This document shows, in pieces, positions 51,835 to 62,805 of a DNA stretch of 64,000 bases. The notes beneath the pieces were generated by a model. It was not told where the DNA came from. It worked only from the letters and a program-made list of their open reading frames with translations, and ran no database searches. How positions within the stretch are numbered: position 1 is the first letter of the stretch; each line of letters starts with the position of its first letter. The DNA lies in assembly GCA_025084515.1 (NCBI GenBank), contig JAJAGP010001334.1, positions 124,001 to 188,000 on the forward strand. Reading direction: 5' to 3'. The DNA is from Ancistrus triradiatus (lineage: Eukaryota > Chordata > Actinopteri > Siluriformes > Loricariidae). The translations under genes and the position numbers were made by a program.

Positions 51835-53370
51835 GAATTAGTGTCCCTATGAAACTAGTTTTAAATGAATATAACTTATTGGAAAAGCATTTCTTTTTTT
51901 TTACGTAGATACGAAGATTATTAGATTCATCAGTCCACTGATGGACAGGGGTGGTTGTTGGAGGATGATCCAACTAAAAAAAAAAAAAAAAATCCTAGTG
52001 TCTACCATTAAGCTTCAAAAAAAGAAAAAAAAAAAAAAAAGTCCTTTATAGTGGACTCTATAAATAATCGTCAGTAAAGCTGACTGCTGTTTCTTGGGTT
52101 TTTATCATTTGATAAAGCTGTTGGTCCCTTGCGGTTATTAATACAAAATAAATAAATAAAAATATACCAAAAACAAAAAACCCTATGAAATCTCTAATAC
52201 GTATATAATAATAAATATTAATAATAATAATAACAAATTTCAAAAATTGCTTCACTATAAAATACTTTTAAATGGGAAAAAAAATGATGAAAAATGGTTA
52301 TTTATTAAAAAAAAAAAAACAAACAAAAAAAAAAACACCACCACAATAGTGGACTCTAAATCATCATCAAATTAGCTGACAAAAATTTCTCGGATTTAGA
52401 TCATTTCATAAAGCTTTTGGTCACTGGTGGCAACTTATATTTAAAAAAAAAAAAACAAAAAAAAACAAACAAACAAAAAAAAAACACACCCTACATAATT
52501 ATTTCTAATAAGGACGTACCGATAATCGGTTTGATCAAAATACTGCGATAGTCATGCAGTGAGAAAGTTTGTGCCCCTATAAGACTAGATTTAAATGGAT
52601 GTAACTGTAAAACTGAACATTAGTACGGTTATTAAAAAAGAACAACAACAAAATAACAAACCAAACAACTGACAGTACTATTTCAGTATTATTAGAAATC
52701 AGTACTCAGCACCCATTACTGAGAGTTACTGTGAACTGCCAACAGTCATGTTATGAGAAACTGTGTCCCTCTGAAGCCAACTTTAAATGGATAAAGCTCA
52801 TCGTACAGGTCTTTTTACGTAGAAATCAAGATGGGCAGAAGGAAAGAACTGGACTCTCCAAATCATTATCAGTAAAACTGAGATGTTTCGCAGATTTATA
52901 TAATTTCCAGCTTTTGGTCCCTGGTGGTTATTTAAAAACAAAACTAAAAACAAAAAAAAACTTTTTAAATAGTTTCTAATAGGCAAGCACCAATAAACAA
53001 TGATCTTGAATATGGGCCGCTGTTGCAGGATGTTCCAAACAAAACTCCCAGTGACTAGTAAATAAACAAAAAAACAACCTTCTAAATCATCGTCGGTAAA
53101 GCTGACAGATGTTTCTTAGATTTCTATCATTTGATAAAGCTCGTGGTCCCTGATGGTTATTAAACAAAAGACAAATAAAAAATCTAACATAATTATTTCT
53201 AATAGCTTCATATCGATATTCAGCACCCATTAATAATGCTTGGCGTGAACTGAATGACAAATTGTGTTCCCAATAAAATCAATTTTAAATGGATCAAACT
53301 TCTCGTAAAAGCATTTGTACGTAGCTACGAAGATCGGCACATGCCTATTCCTGATGGAAATGCTCTCACA
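51835..53370. repeat. Long-unit degenerate tandem array
   Basis: Three modules recur: A (TTTTAAATG-ATAA type with GTGTCCCTATGAAACTAG) at about 51840, 52570, 52763 and 53266; B (ATCGTCAGTAAAGCTGACTG, then ATTTGATAAAGCTGTTGGTC) at about 52065, 52355, 52855 and 53085; C (ATAATTATTTCTAATAAGGA) at about 52495, 52965 and 53185. Order is A B B C A A B C B C A. Several A-runs lie between modules. No coding capacity was seen. Confidence 0.75.
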
Positions 53371-53630
53371 AACATCTTACCAAGCTAACCCTGAGCTGTA
53401 GAACTCCACTAGTCCAGAAAAATCACACCAGCATGTCGACTCGATTCCGATCGGCCAGGCTAGGCTAGGCTCGTGCGGCGCCTCAGGTCTGACGGAGATC
53501 AGACAATCACCGGCGCTGTCGGAGCCGCCGCCCATCCAGAGTCTGTGATAATACTGTACGCAAGCATCGATCACATGCAGAAGAAACAACAGCAGAAACA
53601 ATTCTGCTTTGATAAAACTCGAACAGTTTC

Positions 53631-53663
<33 letters not shown>

Positions 53664-54160
53664 GAGGTCAGATTTGAGATTCCATTCCATCCCTTATTTT
53701 CGGATTCAGTATTTTTAACGTGGAAATGGAGCGAGCGCTCGACTCAAGTAAATCGCTTTACGTTTGGAACATCAGCATCGTTTGGCTCATTAGAAACGCA
53801 GTTCAAATAAAACAGGCATGAGGAGGAGAAGGTCAGTGGGAGTTTTAGTTACAGACACTCACTCAGGGTGAAGGACCAGGTTAATCACCAGCGGCACCCA
53901 ACAGCGGAGGAGGCGGGATTTGATAAAACTGTGACCTTGAGATTCTCATTTTTAATATTATATATAAAATGTTCACCTGATTTTACTATATTTCACACTT
54001 TTTGTATTTTTTTCCCCCATCCTCTGTATTTTTGACCATAAGTAGTTCAATCTCCGAATCTGTTTTTGAGTTACGTTTTCTTTTAAATAAAAGCCAATAT
54101 TTTGTAAATAGTTCATGTTTTGTAAATAAAAATACATTTTTCCCATATAAGGTAATAAAA
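53371..54160. other. Intergenic, nothing recognised
   Basis: An A-run at 53634-53660 and otherwise unique-looking sequence. No exon was seen. Confidence 0.35.
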
Positions 54161-57075
54161 GTTCTGATATTACAGAAATAAAGTTACAGTAAAAAAAGTT
54201 GTAACAATTAAACAGTCATTACTGAGAATAAGGTGGTAACGTTTCATTTCGAGAATAAAGATGGAATCAAAATAAGGTCATTTATCACCTTCGAGAATAA
54301 GCTAAAAAAATGTATACTATGGGAATAAAGTTATAATCAAATAATCAAAAATAAATAAAATAAGGTTATGCTTCAAGAATAAGGCTGTAACACTACAAGA
54401 ATAAAGTTAGAAAAAATTCCGAACAAGTCGTTACATAGAGAGCAAGGCCGTAAGAGCAGACAGGCGAGGGGCGAGAAGCCGATACCGGCAGGACATTTTG
54501 AGTAAAAGCTTGTTGCATTTACAGCGTAAACTTATTTTATGTCAGTAAGAAAGTCACAACATTATAAAAATAGTTTTATATATATATATAAAAAAAAAAT
54601 CAAAAATCAAATATGATGAGGATAAAGTCGTAACATTTTGAGAACAAGCTAAAGAAAATGTAGATTATGACAATAAAGTTACTAGAATATTACAAGAATA
54701 AAGTTGGAATTTAAAAATTATTAATTCTGATGTTGAACATAAAGCTGTAACAAAATATTCTGTAACTATCACGACTCCGTTGCGCCTTCTGATTCTACAC
54801 AACATCACAACATTTAGCGAATAAAGTCTTACTTTGATATTGAGAATAAAGTTGTGAAGTTTTAAGAATAAGGTCGTAACATTTTGAGAATAATATTAGT
54901 GTGTAATATGGGAATAAATTAGTAACCGTTACAGAAATAAGTTGAACGTTTTAGTATCATGAGAGTAACGTCCTGACTTCTGATATTGAGAACAAAGAAT
55001 AAAGTTACTTCTGAAGTCAAAAATAAAGTTGTAATGCTAAGAGAATAAGGTCGTAACATTTGGAGAATAACAGGAATGTATATTATGGGAATTCATTTGT
55101 AATATTCACAGGACCAAGCTGTGCATTTTGACATTATGAAAGTAGCTCCATCACTCCTGAGGCTGAGAATAAAGTCGAGATGTTACTAGAAGCGTCGGAG
55201 TTATAAAAAACAAAACAAACAAACAAAAAAAAACGTTACCTGTAACATTTTGAAAAAAAGCAAAACATTTCTGATATTACAAAAAGCCATAACGTAAAAC
55301 TAAGGTTGGGAACAAAATCATAAAATTTAGCCTGCTTCGGTTCCTTCTGCTATGGAGAGTAAGGCCGTAACAGTTACAGAATCAAGTTACTTCTTAATCT
55401 CAAGAATAAAGTCGTAATATTACGAAAAGTTGTTACTTCAGATTAAGAGAATAGTCGTAACATTAAAATAAGCTCGTAACCCTTCCAGAATAAGGTCATA
55501 AAACGTAAGGTCGTAACAGTTGAAGAAAAGTCATAACATTTCGAGAATAAGCTAAGAAATATATAAAAAAAAAAGTTGTAACAGAATGAAGTAACATTGT
55601 TACAAGAATAAAGTCCAAACATTCAGCGAACAAAGCCGTCAGACTAAGGCTGTAACAGTTACAGAATTAAGCTGTTCGCTTTGATATTATGAGAGTAACT
55701 CCATTACTTCTGGGGTGGAGAATAAAGTTGTACATGACAACTCTGATATCATAAACCATGAGCCATAACACGAGAAGAAGGCTGTAACGCTTCGAGGATA
55801 AGGTCGTAACAACTGGAGGACAGCGTTACTGCGCAATCTCAAGAATAAAGCCGTTACATTACCACCATACAGATGGAATTATCTCTTCTGATGTCAAAAA
55901 TACGATTTGAAAAGTTCTAATGTTTGTAAAATAAGGTAACAACACCGAGAATGTTACTGGAATAACGCCATGACATAAATAAAAACGTAACAGTTAGAGA
56001 ATTACGTTGCACATCGTTATGAGAATAAGGTCATGACGTTTTGAGAGAATGGTAAAAAAAAAATCAGATGTTACTTATGAAAATAAAATCATAATATGAA
56101 AATAAGGTAAAACAAAGATCATAAAAGATCATTTAGCGTACAACTGTTACTTCTGATAGCGGGAGGAGGTCATAACTGGAGTGTAAAGTTACTTCTTAAC
56201 CTCAAGAAAAGTCGTAATATGGCAACAATATCCTGGAATTTAAAAAGTTATTTAAATTTTGAAAACTTATTTTACATGATTACCCGAATAAAGTTGCAAT
56301 ATGAAAATAATTCTGCAACGTACGGCTTTAAGTAGCAGAAGAACGTCGTTACGAGAACCCAGTCCCAGCACTAAGAGAATAAAGAGTAAGATGAATGTAC
56401 TCCAGGGGAACAACGGTGTAACGGTTACAGAACGGCGCTGCACGTCCTGAAAGTAACATCACTACTCCGGAGGTCGGGAATAAAGTCGTAAATAAACCTC
56501 AGATCACAACATTCTGAGAAGAAAAAAGATATTTATGGGAAGTTATTTGAAAATGAGGTTAACGCTTCACAGGGTCATAATTCAGAGTCTAATCTGGTTA
56601 CTCCTGATACTGAGAAGAAGTTTGCAAAAATGGGAGAATTATGTAAAGCTACTTAATCTCAAGAATAAATTCGTAGTTGTACTAATATTAATAAAGCTGG
56701 AATTTAAAAAGTTATTAATTCTGACGTCAAAAACACAATAAAAAAAGTATTATGAGAATAAAGTTGTAACATTTGGAGAATGAGCTAAATAAGGTAGAGT
56801 ACGGGAACAAAGCTGCAGTATGAAAGAAACTTCTGTAGCTGGTACGACCAAGTTGTGCATCCTAAGTCTACGGGAAAAGAGTAACGTTGTGAGAGTAAGG
56901 TTGTAATATTCCGAGAATAAGATAAACATATACTATAGAATTAGTGGCTAATTTAGAGAAGAACTTTTGAAAGCTATCTCCCTTCAAGAACACGGCTGGA
57001 ATATGAAAATAAAGTTATGGTTTGAGAAAGATATCCATGAGCTACATTTAAAATTAGAGAATAAAAAAGTAATGA
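54160..57075. repeat. AATAAAGTCGTAAC-type degenerate repeat domain
   Basis: About 2.9 kb made almost wholly of diverged GAGAATAAAGTCGTAACATT and GAGAATAAGGTCGTAACA units, with 'gataatac tgagaa'-like spacers at irregular intervals. It lies about 600 bp past the lpcat1 stop, in the 3' flank. On the lpcat1 strand it reads GTTACGACTTTATTCTC. Confidence 0.88.
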
Positions 57076-57397
57076 ATGCACCATCAGATCTGATATCTGC
57101 TAAAAGATAACTAAAGTCGCAACGGAAAGGTTCTGTGTTTGTTTTTAATAATTAAAGTAACAAACAGTTATTTAATTACAATTCTCTAAAACTGCATGTT
57201 TTATTGACCTTCAGCCCTGTTTGCTCAGGTTTAGGGATTTATTTTTAAATGCTTAGTACGCATGGGTGTAATGCCTTAATTCCACCAGAGGGGTCGCCAA
57301 ATCTCACTAACGCTCAGCGCTATGATATTTCGGACGTTAAGCGGACGTTACGTTTGGATGGACATTAAAAGCGTTGCAGGACAATTTGGTTTGAACT

Positions 57398-57403
57398 TTT
57401 ATT
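57398..57403 (-). terminator. lpcat1: Candidate lpcat1 poly(A) signal
   Basis: AATAAA on the minus strand, 260 nt past the lpcat1 stop. Inferred from position only; the 54-57 kb repeat domain offers many more AATAAA-like words on the opposite strand, not this one. Confidence 0.4.
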
Positions 57404-57662
57404 TTTGGACAACGAATTACTTTTTAAGATTAAAAACAGATCACAAATCCCGCCTCCTCTCTTCCACCGTCGTCATGGCAACATGACTTGAAGCCAGTTT
57501 GGACCCTTTCTGCCCCAAGGAACAGTTTGTGCACCTAAAACTTCCACATGAAGGAAATAAGAATGAACAAAAGTATAAAGGTAAGGAGTAAACATTGTGT
57601 TTGATACACTGGCGCTCCAGACTCTCCCTCTCCCTCTGTACCCCTGATTTGGGGAGAGAGGC

Positions 57663-57823
57663 TCAGTCGACTTTCTTCTGGCGCTCTCCGGGGGTGAAGT
57701 CAGGACAGAAGCCGTTTGAGACGAGGCCGGACGAGAGGAAGTTCCTGAAGAAGCTGGTGTTCTCGGCGTACAGGAACTCCTCCGCGAAATCCGGCTGCTG
57801 CTCGGCAAAACTCCTGAACATCT
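57663..57823 (-). CDS. lpcat1: lpcat1 last coding exon
   Basis: 161 nt with stop TGA at 57663-57665. Encodes EMFRSFAEQQPDFAEEFLYA and ends GERQKKVD. Acceptor CCCTGTCGGCAG. Confidence 0.95.
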
Positions 57824-59320
57824 CTGCCGACAGGGGGCGCAAGAGAGCGAGGGTCAGGGCCGTGAGAGAGAGCCTGATTTATAAATAAACTAAAAGCGCA
57901 GGATCTCACCGAAGGTCACTTTGCCCCTGTTCACCACGTCGATGGCCCGGAACAGCCGGGTCACGTTCAACTCCGTCACCCCCAGCGCGGTGTGCAGGAT
58001 GACCTCCAGATCTCCCTCCGATATCCCTCCATCCTGCTCCGGCACGAACATCTGAACCCGACCATGAACGGAGCAGAGCCGTTACACACCAGATCACGCG
58101 CCGATGCTAAGAATCTCTGTACGTTCACCGAACCGAGCTTTACTGATGACTCTTCTGTACTGCGTTTACTTTAACAAAGACCCGGTTGCCTCATCTAAGC
58201 ATCGAGGTGTTCAGGTCTAACGTGAAGTTGAGGCATGTCGCAGTGGCATGCAGACGTACCATGAAGGCCAGCTGGATGGTTTCCAGAGTCTTCGCAGGTC
58301 TGCACACGACGGAGAAGGCGATGACAAACTCGCGTACGTCTATCACACCCTCGTCATGCTGCGCAACAACACCACAAAGCGTAACAATGATGTAACAAAG
58401 TCCATAGAACGCCGTGGCCAAAACAAAGCAAAAAGTTGGGAGCGCCCTCTCTCACCACCCTCACACACAGACAACACCATATAAAGAGTCTAAATCTCAG
58501 AGGAGTCGTCCTGTAACTGATTTTGTTTTTGTCCATTCATATTCAAAATTTAATTTTAGCTAAACAGATTACAGGTTTGGACCGCTGACCTCCAAAATGG
58601 CCACGGACTTGTGTCCTAACAGCACATAACTCATCAACGGCACAGCTTCACCACCAATTAAAATTCAAAATAAAACCTGCAATGAATTAAATTATGATCG
58701 TTAAAGACATAAGTTCTTCTGACATATGCCTTTAATCAGACCTAGTCAAAAATTTGGAAAATCGCCCTCTCTCACAACCCTCACAGAGACACGACACCAT
58801 ATAAAGAGTCTAAGAGAATTAAGCATGCACTCGGCTCCTCAGAGAAATCTTTAGCTGATTATTGCTGTTTTTATCCAGTGGTATTTAAATTAGTTCTTTT
58901 AGTTAAAAAATGAGAAGTTTAAGATCTCTTAGAACTCCTAGATGGGTACAGACCTCGCCGAAGAGAGCGAACAGGTCTCTGAGCAGATCTGATACAGGAA
59001 GCTCGAGAAAATGAGCAAACTCCTCCAGGTTCTGCTTCGGTGCCTGCAGCTTCCTCGCTCTCTGACTGTAGTCATCCAACTTCTTCTCACTGTTCTTCTG
59101 CTTCAGCCTGCGCACACACACGCACACACCATGCTTTACACACAGCTCACCTGTACAGCTGGAACAGGGCATCTTATACTGGTGTGCATCTTACCCCAGT
59201 GTCCTGACCAGTTTGGCAAACTCCAGCAGGCTGGTATCAACCGGCAGTCTGAGCTGCCCCTCTGCCATGGCCAGCTGGCAATCCTCAAACGAGTAATCGG
59301 TAACGGGGACCTGTAGCGCC

Positions 59321-59354
<34 letters not shown>

Positions 59355-59470
59355 TAATAAAGTAATACAAGTAAACAATGCATGTTTATGTTATAAAGAT
59401 CCTGTACATCTACATCCAAAAAACAACTACACTAAACACCAAGAGTTCAGTCAGGATTTCTGCAGCTAAG

Positions 59471-59544
<74 letters not shown>

Positions 59545-60479
59545 CGCAATCTAAACTGTGCTAAACATACGCTCAACAAAACCTTAATTTGCCTTTTGAA
59601 GTACATTTAAACCTTCATAACACTTGACATTTGGATTTCTGGCGCCCTCTTGTGGATTTTCTCATAAATGACCATTCAGTGCCACGTCATGAATTGGATT
59701 CAGTACACGAGTTAAAGGTCAAATATAAGGCCAGTAAGAGTAGAAGTAATCCCTTTAGACCTTGACTTGAGTTAAAGTATCTGCACACGTTTCAAAGCCA
59801 AAAGGAACAACAGATTTTACATAAAAGTAGTGGATAAAAAAGTTAGATATTTGAATTGTAGTGGTTAAAGTAAAAAAAGTCACCCAAAATGGAAACTTCA
59901 TTGAAGAAAAAATAAAAAAAACTACTTCAGTATAGTAAGGATTTACATTTACTTCATTACTGGAGGAAAATTTTAAAAAAATTGCTTGCATACAACGAAC
60001 AAGAAATTCCTTCAATGTGTCATCAGTTTGTTTGTTTTTTATTTAAACGATGCAAAACACCACATTCTTGAATACATTAATTGTTAAAACTTTAGAGCAA
60101 CTAAAAGACATGACTAGATACAGAGCTTTAAAGTTAACAAAAATAAACTTTTGTTTACTTTGTTTAAAGTAACTTCATCTCTTAAATAAATTTCTCTTTA
60201 AATTTCTTTACTTCCTTTTTTTTTATTTCTGTACTTTCCTCGTACGACAAATTCAAACAAAAATCATCTTTAGTCGGCTGCAATGAAAAGAAATCTGGGT
60301 TAGTTTAGAGTTTTAAATGCCTGTGTGAGCGCCCTCTGGTGTTTATAAAGTGAAGGTGCATTCGACGACACCACAGCACGATAAAACGCAACAAGTTTCC
60401 TTCAAGCCATGACTCACGATTCGATTCACGACCTGGTGATGGATGGGGGCGCTTAAACTCTAGCTTAGGACTGCACACT

Positions 60480-60524
<45 letters not shown>

Positions 60525-60653
60525 GGAAAACCAGATCTGCAGCACTTCCTCCTGAACAGGCAGATTTTTAACCCACACAATATAAATCTGTTGGTGCGAG
60601 TTCCCCATACAACTCATGCATGAAACCGCGGCACGAACACGTGTGACTGTGAG

Positions 60654-60691
<38 letters not shown>

Positions 60692-62805
60692 TTATTATTT
60701 ACGGAACGTACTTGGCCATGACGCGGCGCACGTTGTGAGCGAACAGCTGAGGGTTCTTAGCTTCCTCCTCGTTAGGAGTGTAGATCGGCAGGAACTGAAA
60801 CACACACACACACACACACACACGTACGTATATAAGCGAGGGTTGTAACGATACACTCTGCTCACGATTCGATTCTCTCACCATTATCGCCAAGACATTC
60901 AATAAGATTAGGGACAAACCGAACAAAGTTTTCTGTCTTGCTTTTCAAGTAAAATGTTTTTCTTACTGAAAAGACAAACTGTTTTAACATAAAACATGAC
61001 GCGTTAATAGTGTATGATTACGTACTGCACTTAACACAGGATAAACCAAGCCTTAAGGCAGATAACCATCTAGTTTTTGGTTTATTTTTTATTTTTAAAC
61101 AGGGTTCTCCGTCCACTTTTAGAACCTGAACTGTGAGTCTGATGAGGATCCAGCTCATATTTATACAGAAAGAGACAAGTCTAAAGGGTTCACAAACTTT
61201 CAAGCACCACTGTAAACAAAAATCAATCCACATTCAATAATAAGCTGTAAGAACTCACCTCGATCTCAAACTCGTTATGAAGCTGGCACAGGGTGAGCCA
61301 CAAGATCTTGAACCTGAGGAGGAAATCAGGATTAGATCAGGATGTTCAAAAGGCTCGATACCCACAGGACAGCGATGTAACCATAGCAACGAGGCCAGGA
61401 ATAAAGGCAGCAATGTTATGCTTCCACAAGTAAAAGGCCACCAAAGGGAATTATACACGTTTATAAAGTCACTTGTCTGGATTTGAATGTGTTAGATGAA
61501 GCTATTAATGATCAGCCTGATGGTTCCAGTGAGCCGAGAAACGAAAAACAGTCTGTACTTTAAACCAAAGGTCCCGGGCTCTTAATGGATTCTCAGCTTG
61601 ACTGAAGATCAGTTTGAGTCCCATCAGCAGAAATGCTGGAGCAGCTTCTAGCTGGGTTTGGTGTGATGGATCAGAAATGTTACGGGAGAGTTATACAGCA
61701 TCAGCAGCTCCTTCTTTCTGATTTCCTTCATCTCCTTTGCTGGTGTTAAACTCGGCCTCTCTCATTAAACACCATCCCCAGCTGATCGGGGCTTCGTTCA
61801 TGGATCTGTTAAGCCCAGCTCTGATTAACCCGACTGAGTTGCTGATGAACTAGAACTCCGACTAACATTTCTGACTCAGAACATTTGCATTAAGAGCTTC
61901 AGCTAACAAAAAATAAAAGTTACAGAGCTGGTACAATGAGGTCAGGCAGAGTCTTTCTTTTTCTCTTCCTTTCTTTAGCATTCATAGCTTTTTCTTTCTC
62001 AGTGTTCTCTTTCTAAAGTTCTTTCTATCATTTTCTCAATCGTTCTCTCTTTTTTTTGTTCTTTCTTTCCATCACTTTTTTTCTATTGATCATTATTTAT
62101 TTGTTCCATCTTTTTTTTTGATCATTAGATTGTTTCATTTCTTTCGTTAGTTTCATCTTTCTTTCGATCAGTATTTCTTTCCATGTTCTTTCTTTTTTTT
62201 TTTGTTCTCTTTCTCTAGCTTCCTCTCACTAGTTTAGAATCAATAACCTAAATGGTGAGGCTGGTGCTGTGCTTTGGTTCTAACACCGGCTCTCCCTCGG
62301 ATTTGCTTCTGTGGGTAGAAGAGTAGATCTTAGTAACAGCCTGCCTTAGACACCAGATCCATTTTATTCACTGACTGGAAATAAACTTTCTGTGTTAATA
62401 AATTAAAGTTTATTAATCAATATATGTGTGTTGATTTTCTGTATAACATACAGTTATTGGTAAATTCTGTTCCTGTGTTGGGACTGATGATGTAGCAGTG
62501 CTCTCTGTTAAAATCGAACAATAAACGTGATGATGGAGCTGTGGGAGAACCACAGTGATAGTGTCTCTCTCAAAGGTATTATTGCTTAAATACAACTGAA
62601 GATCTTCTATGAAGTCGGTACTTACGCCCCGGGGCCCTGCCACGTCCACGTGATGGTGTCCTAAAGAACAAAATCGTTAGTCACTCCGTATCCAAAAAGG
62701 TCATAGGATGGTAAACTGGTTTAAGAACACTTTGCTTATTTCTTACCAGCTGATTTGGGTAGCGAATAACAACGGGCTGGACGGGCACCGCTGGAATGAA
62801 CGCAC
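57663..62805 (-). CDS. lpcat1: Lysophosphatidylcholine acyltransferase 1, 3' part (nine exons)
   Basis: lpcat1 encodes an ER-membrane enzyme that transfers an acyl group from acyl-CoA to lysophosphatidylcholine, making phosphatidylcholine (in mammals including surfactant lipid). Nine exons with consistent phases give 914 coding nt, the last ~304 residues. They start at the end of the acyltransferase domain (GAFIPAVPVQPVVIRYPNQ) and pass through VPVTDYSFEDCQLAMAEGQL, a degenerate EF-hand region (FGEHDEGVIDVRE; VPEQDGGISEGD) and SNGFCPDFTPGERQKKVD. LPCAT1 is preferred over LPCAT2 because of SVVCRPAKTLETIQLAF, LFRAIDVVNRGKVTF and NGFC-DF near the end. The C-terminal KKVD fits the dilysine ER-retrieval motif (human KKLD). 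Exons with the HX4D and EGT motifs lie beyond 64000. Confidence 0.96.
57910..58051 (-). CDS. lpcat1: lpcat1 exon (second EF-hand-like segment)
   Basis: 142 nt. Encodes MFVPEQDGGISEGDLEVILH and then TALGVTELNVTRLFRAIDVV. The loop (VPEQDGGISEGD) keeps D and G at the centre but lacks Asp at the first position, as does human LPCAT1. Confidence 0.95.
58260..58358 (-). CDS. lpcat1: lpcat1 exon (first EF-hand loop, second half)
   Basis: 99 nt, phase 0. Encodes HDEGVIDVREFVIAFSVVCR and then PAKTLETIQLAFM. Acceptor TTGTTGCGCAG, donor GTACGTC. Confidence 0.96.
58954..59107 (-). CDS. lpcat1: lpcat1 exon
   Basis: 154 nt. Encodes LKQKNSEKKLDDYSQRARKL and then LEEFAHFLELPVSDLLRDLF, ending FALFGE. The acceptor is a UG/CG run (GTGTGTGTGCGCAG). 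With the next exon it forms the loop G-E-H-D-E-G-V-I-D-V-R-E, where the first position is Gly (Asp in human). Confidence 0.95.
59110..59129. repeat. Short CA tract at an lpcat1 acceptor
   Basis: GCGCACACACACGCACACAC. On the transcript it is a UG/CG tract ending in the acceptor CAG. Confidence 0.85.
59195..59320 (-). CDS. lpcat1: lpcat1 exon
   Basis: 126 nt. Encodes ALQVPVTDYSFEDCQLAMAE and then LPVDTSLLEFAKLVRTLG. Acceptor GTGTGTGTGTAG, donor GTAAGATG. Confidence 0.96.
59323..59353. repeat. (CA)n tract directly at an lpcat1 acceptor
   Basis: On the transcript (UG)n runs to the acceptor TAG with only two bases between. Confidence 0.95.
59474..59544. repeat. (GT)n(GA)n compound microsatellite
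   Basis: About 23 GT units, then 12 GA units, in an lpcat1 intron. Confidence 0.97.
59545..60480. other. lpcat1 intron interior
   Basis: AT-rich unique-looking sequence, no exon or repeat family recognised. Confidence 0.45.
60481..60521. repeat. (CA)n microsatellite in an lpcat1 intron
   Basis: About 20 CA units. Confidence 0.97.
60656..60690. repeat. (GT)n tract after an lpcat1 donor
   Basis: On the transcript it is (CA)n starting about 21 nt into the intron after the 60712-60794 exon. Confidence 0.96.
60712..60794 (-). CDS. lpcat1: lpcat1 exon
   Basis: 83 nt. Encodes FLPIYTPNEEEAKNPQLFAH and then NVRRVMAK, matching human FLPVYSPSEEEKRNPALYAS. The acceptor is (UG)n then TTTCAG; the donor is GTACGT, followed by (CA)n. 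Confidence 0.97.
60801..60823. repeat. (CA)n tract before an lpcat1 acceptor
   Basis: On the transcript it is (UG)n ending 6 nt from the exon. Confidence 0.96.
61259..61313 (-). CDS. lpcat1: lpcat1 exon
   Basis: 55 nt. Encodes FKILWLTLCQLHNEFEIE, matching human LEILWLTLCQFHNQVEIE. Acceptor TTCCTCCTCAG, donor GTGAGTTC. Confidence 0.96.
61314..62160. other. lpcat1 intron, first part
   Basis: Unique-looking sequence then a TTTC-rich stretch from about 61960 to 62215. No exon was recognised. Confidence 0.45.
62215..62590 (+). repeat. Unclassified dispersed repeat, copy 2 (lpcat1 intron)
   Basis: Matches 29755-30130 in the slc6a3 intron (ATGGTGAGGCTGGTGCTGTG, AGTAACAGCCTGCCTTAGA, ATCCATTTTATTCACTGA). 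Copy 2 has TGATGATGTAGCAG once, where copy 1 has the palindrome. Confidence 0.75.
62626..62660 (-). CDS. lpcat1: lpcat1 exon (35 nt)
   Basis: Encodes DTITWTWQGPG, identical to the human residues. Acceptor GTTCTTTAG, donor GTAAGTACC. Confidence 0.96.
62747..62805 (-). CDS. lpcat1: lpcat1 exon (first one in the window)
   Basis: 59 nt. Encodes AFIPAVPVQPVVIRYPNQL after a codon split with the upstream exon (outside the window). It is the end of the acyltransferase domain (motif IV region). Acceptor TTTTCTCCTGCAG. Confidence 0.96.
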
